From Microbulbifer sediminum (GTDB taxonomy: Bacteria > Pseudomonadota > Gammaproteobacteria > Pseudomonadales > Cellvibrionaceae): a stretch of 64,000 bases of DNA. Under the pieces are notes generated by a model. The model was given only the letters and a program-made list of their open reading frames with translations, searched no databases and was not told where the DNA came from. The stretch lies in contig NZ_JAJSAP010000008.1 of assembly GCF_021729035.1 (NCBI RefSeq), positions 62,001 through 126,000 of the forward strand, read 5' to 3'. Below are positions 60,649-64,000 of the stretch, piece by piece (position 1 is the first letter of the stretch; the number at the start of each line of letters is the position of its first letter). Made by a program: the position numbers and the translations under genes.

Positions 60649-62840
60649 ATAGCGAGAGCGTAGTTGAGCACGACCAGTCAGAGACAACCAGCCGTAACAC
60701 ACAGTTGGACTTTCGACCATGGTTGGAAGCAATTGTTACAGTATCCCGTCATTACCGGCTGGACTGCTCGGCAGAGAATATACGGATAGCCGCCGAGTGG
60801 GGAGGGAACGAAAGTGTCGAACTTGTGCTGAGACAGATGGCACGCCAGGCTGGGCTTACTATCAAGTTTTCAACATTTGACCAGTTCGACCTGAGCCCCT
60901 GGCGCCTGCCAGTGGTACTTCAGTTAGACGACGGACAGGTCGGTGTGGTCGAGACAATCGGAAGGAACGGAGTCCTCGGCATTGTTTGGTGCGGTGACCA
61001 GGGCCTGGAAAGTCATACCAGTGTTGACAAGATTGCTGGAAATATCCGCCACCTGGTGATCCTGCGTCCCAGGAAAACACTCAGTGATGTCAGGGTGGAC
61101 GACTACATCAAGCCAGACAACCGGCATTGGTTCCGGAAAATCATACTGAAGGATATCAGGCCTTACGGTCATGTGATGTTGGCCACTACTGTGGCAAACA
61201 CGCTGGCCCTCTCCGGAATACTGTTTGCAAAGCAGGTCTATGACCGGGTTATCCCGGCGGAATCCATGTCGACCCTTTATGTACTGTTCAGTGGCGTTCT
61301 GCTGGCGATCATCTTTGATTTTACCATGCGGGTAATGCGGGTAAGGATCACTGACCTCCTGGGGAAGCGAGCTGATATTCGTGTCTCTGACCTTGTGTTC
61401 GGGCATGCGGTAAGGCTGCGGAACTCAGCAAAGCCCAAATCGACAGGCACATTTATTTCCCAGCTTCGGGAGTTGGAGCGCGTGCGCGACATGGTTACTT
61501 CGACCACTATCCTCGCAATCGCGGACATGCCATTCTTTTTCCTTTTCCTGCTGGTTCTGTGGGTCATAGCCGGTCCCCTCGTTCTGATCCCGCTATTCGC
61601 CATGCTCTTGCTCGTAATACCGGGGCTCCTTGTCCAGAAGAAGCTGGCGAGGTTGTCTGGTGAAGCGATGCGTGAATCCTCATTGCGCAACGGCATGCTT
61701 GTAGAGACAGTGCAGGGGATGGAGGATATAAAGACCCTTCAGGCGGAGCACAGGTTCCAGCGTCAATGGAACCACTTTAATGCTGTCACTGCGGACTCGA
61801 ACCTCAAGCTGAGATATCTCACCAGTAAGCTGGTGACCTGGACCCACAATGTCCAGTCGTCTGTCTTTGCGCTGACTGTGTTGTTCGGGGCGCCCATGGT
61901 GATGAACGGAACCATGACAACTGGTGCGCTTGTGGCTGCCTCGATCCTCAGTTCGCGGATGATGTCCCCAATGTCCAATATCACCCAGGTGCTCAGCCGC
62001 TGGCAAATGGCCAAGTATGCCCTTGAGGGGATCGACAATATCATGAATCTCCCGGTCGACCAGCCAGAGGGGAGTAAGCGCGTACACAAAGCCTCTATTA
62101 GCGGTGAATACGAATTCCACAATGCGGAATTCAAGTACGATGCTGAACAGAATGTACCGGCGTTAATCATATCGGACCTGACGATAAAACCGGGGGAGAA
62201 AGTTGCATTACTCGGAAAAAATGGTGCAGGGAAGTCGACTCTTCTCCAGGCGCTTTCCGGAATACTGGAGGCCAGTGCGGGGACAGCAAACCTTGACGGA
62301 GTTTCAATAGCGCACATTGATCCGGCTGATGTCAGGAGAGACGTAGGCCTCCTGAGCCAGGGATCGGGACTCTTCCACGGGACATTGCGCGAGAACCTGA
62401 CCTTAGGCGCACCGAATGCAACGGATGATGAAATTATCTGGGCACTGGAGATGTCCGGAGCCCTCGATATGGTGAGAAACATGCCTAAAGGGCTGGATCA
62501 TATGGTGTTGGAAGGTGGCGCAGGGCTTTCCGGTGGGCAAAAGCAATCACTCTTGTTATCGAGACTATTGATAAGGCAGCCACAGGTCCTTCTCCTGGAT
62601 GAACCCACAGCATCCCTGGATGAAGCCTCTGAAAGGCGGTTTATCGATAACCTTTCGGCCTGGGCCAAAAAACGGACGCTGGTGCTTGCGACCCACAGGG
62701 TAAGTACGCTCCGGCTAGTGGATCGCATCCTGGTTATCGATAGGGGCAGGATTGTAATGGATGGCCAGAAGGAGGCGGTAATGGAGAAATTATCCCGATC
62801 TGATCGGCAGGTGGCCAAGGATCGAGAGCAGGTGACATGA
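60645..62840 (+). CDS. Type I secretion ABC transporter (LapB-like, C39-like N-terminus)
   Basis: A 731-residue permease-ATPase. Residues 1 to about 150 form a C39-like domain; I find no Cys in the catalytic place, so it should dock cargo rather than cleave it. Membrane helices fall in about residues 180-470 (LALSGILFAKQVYDRVIP, MPFFFLFLLVLWVIAGPLVL). The ATPase has Walker A GKNGAGKST, signature LSGGQKQSLLLSRL and Walker B VLLLDEPTASLD. This matches the LapB/type I permease-ATPase family. The start is TTG with GGAGG 7 bases upstream; the stop overlaps the HlyD start. Confidence 0.94.
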   Translation: MNSESVVEHDQSETTSRNTQLDFRPWLEAIVTVSRHYRLDCSAENIRIAAEWGGNESVELVLRQMARQAGLTIKFSTFDQFDLSPWRLPVVLQLDDGQVGVVETIGRNGVLGIVWCGDQGLESHTSVDKIAGNIRHLVILRPRKTLSDVRVDDYIKPDNRHWFRKIILKDIRPYGHVMLATTVANTLALSGILFAKQVYDRVIPAESMSTLYVLFSGVLLAIIFDFTMRVMRVRITDLLGKRADIRVSDLVFGHAVRLRNSAKPKSTGTFISQLRELERVRDMVTSTTILAIADMPFFFLFLLVLWVIAGPLVLIPLFAMLLLVIPGLLVQKKLARLSGEAMRESSLRNGMLVETVQGMEDIKTLQAEHRFQRQWNHFNAVTADSNLKLRYLTSKLVTWTHNVQSSVFALTVLFGAPMVMNGTMTTGALVAASILSSRMMSPMSNITQVLSRWQMAKYALEGIDNIMNLPVDQPEGSKRVHKASISGEYEFHNAEFKYDAEQNVPALIISDLTIKPGEKVALLGKNGAGKSTLLQALSGILEASAGTANLDGVSIAHIDPADVRRDVGLLSQGSGLFHGTLRENLTLGAPNATDDEIIWALEMSGALDMVRNMPKGLDHMVLEGGAGLSGGQKQSLLLSRLLIRQPQVLLLDEPTASLDEASERRFIDNLSAWAKKRTLVLATHRVSTLRLVDRILVIDRGRIVMDGQKEAVMEKLSRSDRQVAKDREQVT

Positions 62841-64000
62841 TGATTGTGGGGGCAAAAGGTAGCCGGCTAAATCCCTCTGGCAGTGAAGGTTTAGGTTCCC
62901 GTACTAAATCTATCCCTCTCCTGGATGCGGACTACCAGGCCGGCGAGAATCAGTATGACGAGCATGACGAGTCAACACTGATCAACTCAAGGCGCGTTGT
63001 CTGGGTCTTCTTTCTCCTGCTGGCCGGGCTTATCTGCTGGTCCTACTTCGCCAAGGTTGACGAAGTCTCATCCGGTAGCGGTAAGGTGGTGCCAACCTCA
63101 CGTGAGCAGGTCATACAGTCGCTCGAAGGGGGTATCCTTGCTGATCTCAAGGTCAGTGAAGGAGATATCGTCGAACGGGGGCAAGTCCTGGCACAGCTCG
63201 ACCCCACAAAAGTACGCTCGAATGTAGAGGAAAGTTACGCTCGCTACCGTGCAGCCATAGCAAGTGTGGCGAGGCTGACAGCGGAGGTCAATGGTACGGA
63301 CCTGGACTTTCCGAGAGAACTTGATTCCCATGATGAACTGAAGGCAAAAGAGCGAAAACTATACAAGACACGAAAAAACAGCCTCGAGGAGTCGCTTCGC
63401 GGTGTCAGGGAGTCACTTGACCTGGTTGAGAAGGAGCTATCAATAACCCGTTCGCTGGTCAGTTCCGGCGCTGCAAGCAATGTCGAAGTCCTGCGCCTGA
63501 GCAGGCAAAAATCAGAACTTAAGCTGAAAATCCGGGAAATCAGGTCCGAGTATATGGTTCGGGCCCGCGAGGAGCTGGCCACGGTCAGTGCTGAGGCAGA
63601 AGCCCTGTCCTCGGTAATTGAAGGGCGATCGGACTCCCTGACGCGATTGACGTTGAGGTCACCGGTAAGAGGCATCGTAAAGGATATTGAAGTCACTACG
63701 ATTGGCGGCGTCCTTCCGCCCAATGGCCGCCTGATGGAAATCGTTCCCCTGGATGACAAGCTATTGATCGAAGCACGTATATCTCCACGAGATATCGCGT
63801 TCATTCACCCTGGACAGTCGGCCAAAGTAAAGATTACGGCGTACGATTACTCTATTTATGGGGGACTGGAGGGAAAGGTGACGACCATTTCACCCGACAC
63901 GATCCAGGATGAGATAAACCGGGATGAATACTACTACCGCGTCTATATCCTTACCCAATCCGATGCCCTGATCAACAAGGATGGCAATCGCTTTCCAATT
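62837..64000 (+). CDS. HlyD/LapC-family type I secretion adaptor (3' end outside window)
   Basis: The frame is open from ATG 62837 to the window edge (388 codons), overlapping the ABC stop. After a 55-residue cytoplasmic tail comes one membrane helix (VWVFFLLLAGLICWSYFAKV), then the typical SGSGKVVPTSREQVIQSLEG and GDIVERGQVLAQLDPTKV, a long coiled-coil hairpin (residues about 150-260) and the second lipoyl half LRSPVRGIVKDIEVTTIGG with the LIEARISPRDIAFIHPGQSA barrel segment. This is the membrane-fusion partner of the exporter. The end is missing. Confidence 0.93.
   Translation, partial: MMIVGAKGSRLNPSGSEGLGSRTKSIPLLDADYQAGENQYDEHDESTLINSRRVVWVFFLLLAGLICWSYFAKVDEVSSGSGKVVPTSREQVIQSLEGGILADLKVSEGDIVERGQVLAQLDPTKVRSNVEESYARYRAAIASVARLTAEVNGTDLDFPRELDSHDELKAKERKLYKTRKNSLEESLRGVRESLDLVEKELSITRSLVSSGAASNVEVLRLSRQKSELKLKIREIRSEYMVRAREELATVSAEAEALSSVIEGRSDSLTRLTLRSPVRGIVKDIEVTTIGGVLPPNGRLMEIVPLDDKLLIEARISPRDIAFIHPGQSAKVKITAYDYSIYGGLEGKVTTISPDTIQDEINRDEYYYRVYILTQSDALINKDGNRFPI

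Noticed and set aside
60645-61100. Active C39 peptidase at the ABC transporter N-terminus (bacteriocin-type leader cleavage)
   Set aside because: No Cys lies at the expected catalytic position; the one Cys in HYRLDCSAEN is too far downstream, and the cargo lacks a double-glycine leader.

Overview
The window is a GC-rich (roughly 60% by eye) chromosomal segment of a Gram-negative gammaproteobacterium. The backbone dnaE-accA / tilS-pyrG-kdsA-eno-ftsB-ispD-ispF-truD-pcm / nlpD-rpoS is the gammaproteobacterial order. KdsA (LPS Kdo synthesis), NlpD, YdbH/YnbE, an RND pump and a type I secretion system all imply an outer membrane. The mix of genes would suit a marine Cellvibrionales/Microbulbifer-like bacterium, but that placement is a guess from gene content. 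No rRNA, tRNA, CRISPR array or insertion sequence was seen.

Layout. 1-8.7 kb: the 3' part of nhaA, converging on a Mut7-C/PIN protein; then a six-gene rightward run with an exported nitrilase-superfamily protein, a MAO-like flavin amine oxidase, a secernin-type C69 hydrolase, a DUF885 lipoprotein, a YjbR protein and a DUF4349 lipoprotein. 8.7-11.3 kb: cnoX/ybbN, a YqfO/NIF3-like protein, a zinc-ribbon Nudix hydrolase and two apparent gene remnants. 11.3-20.3 kb: an RND adaptor and pump pair, nudL, an ATM1-type ABC exporter and an M49-like lipoprotein peptidase. 20.4-22.8 kb: a lipoprotein made almost entirely of 16 thrombospondin type 3 (calcium-binding) repeats. 23.5-26.4 kb: an alkylation-repair pair (Ada-type sensor fused to AlkA, plus Ogt), a gamma-carbonic anhydrase-like protein and a DUF1289 protein.

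26.5-47.1 kb is the housekeeping backbone: DNA replication (dnaE), fatty acid synthesis (accA), tRNA modification (tilS, truD), CTP synthesis (pyrG), Kdo (kdsA), glycolysis (eno), division (ftsB), MEP isoprenoid steps (ispD, ispF), protein repair (pcm), a DUF368 lipid-carrier translocase, nlpD and rpoS. A degV / sugar transporter / DJ-1 cassette sits between accA and tilS, and surE is absent between truD and pcm. 47.2-50.8 kb: the ydbH-ynbE-ydbL operon (envelope phospholipid transport). 51-56 kb: pepN, a SixA-like phosphatase and a type B carboxylesterase.

56.4-64 kb is the most unusual region: an 890-residue protein with a BapA-type N-terminal domain followed by about 280 residues of alternating Asp-Ala and about 220 residues of Ala-Asp-Gly-Asp repeats, then its own terminator, then a three-gene type I secretion operon (TolC-like, LapB-like ABC transporter with a C39-like N-terminus, and an HlyD-like adaptor running off the window). 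I infer a dedicated export system for a highly acidic, probably calcium-binding surface or matrix protein.
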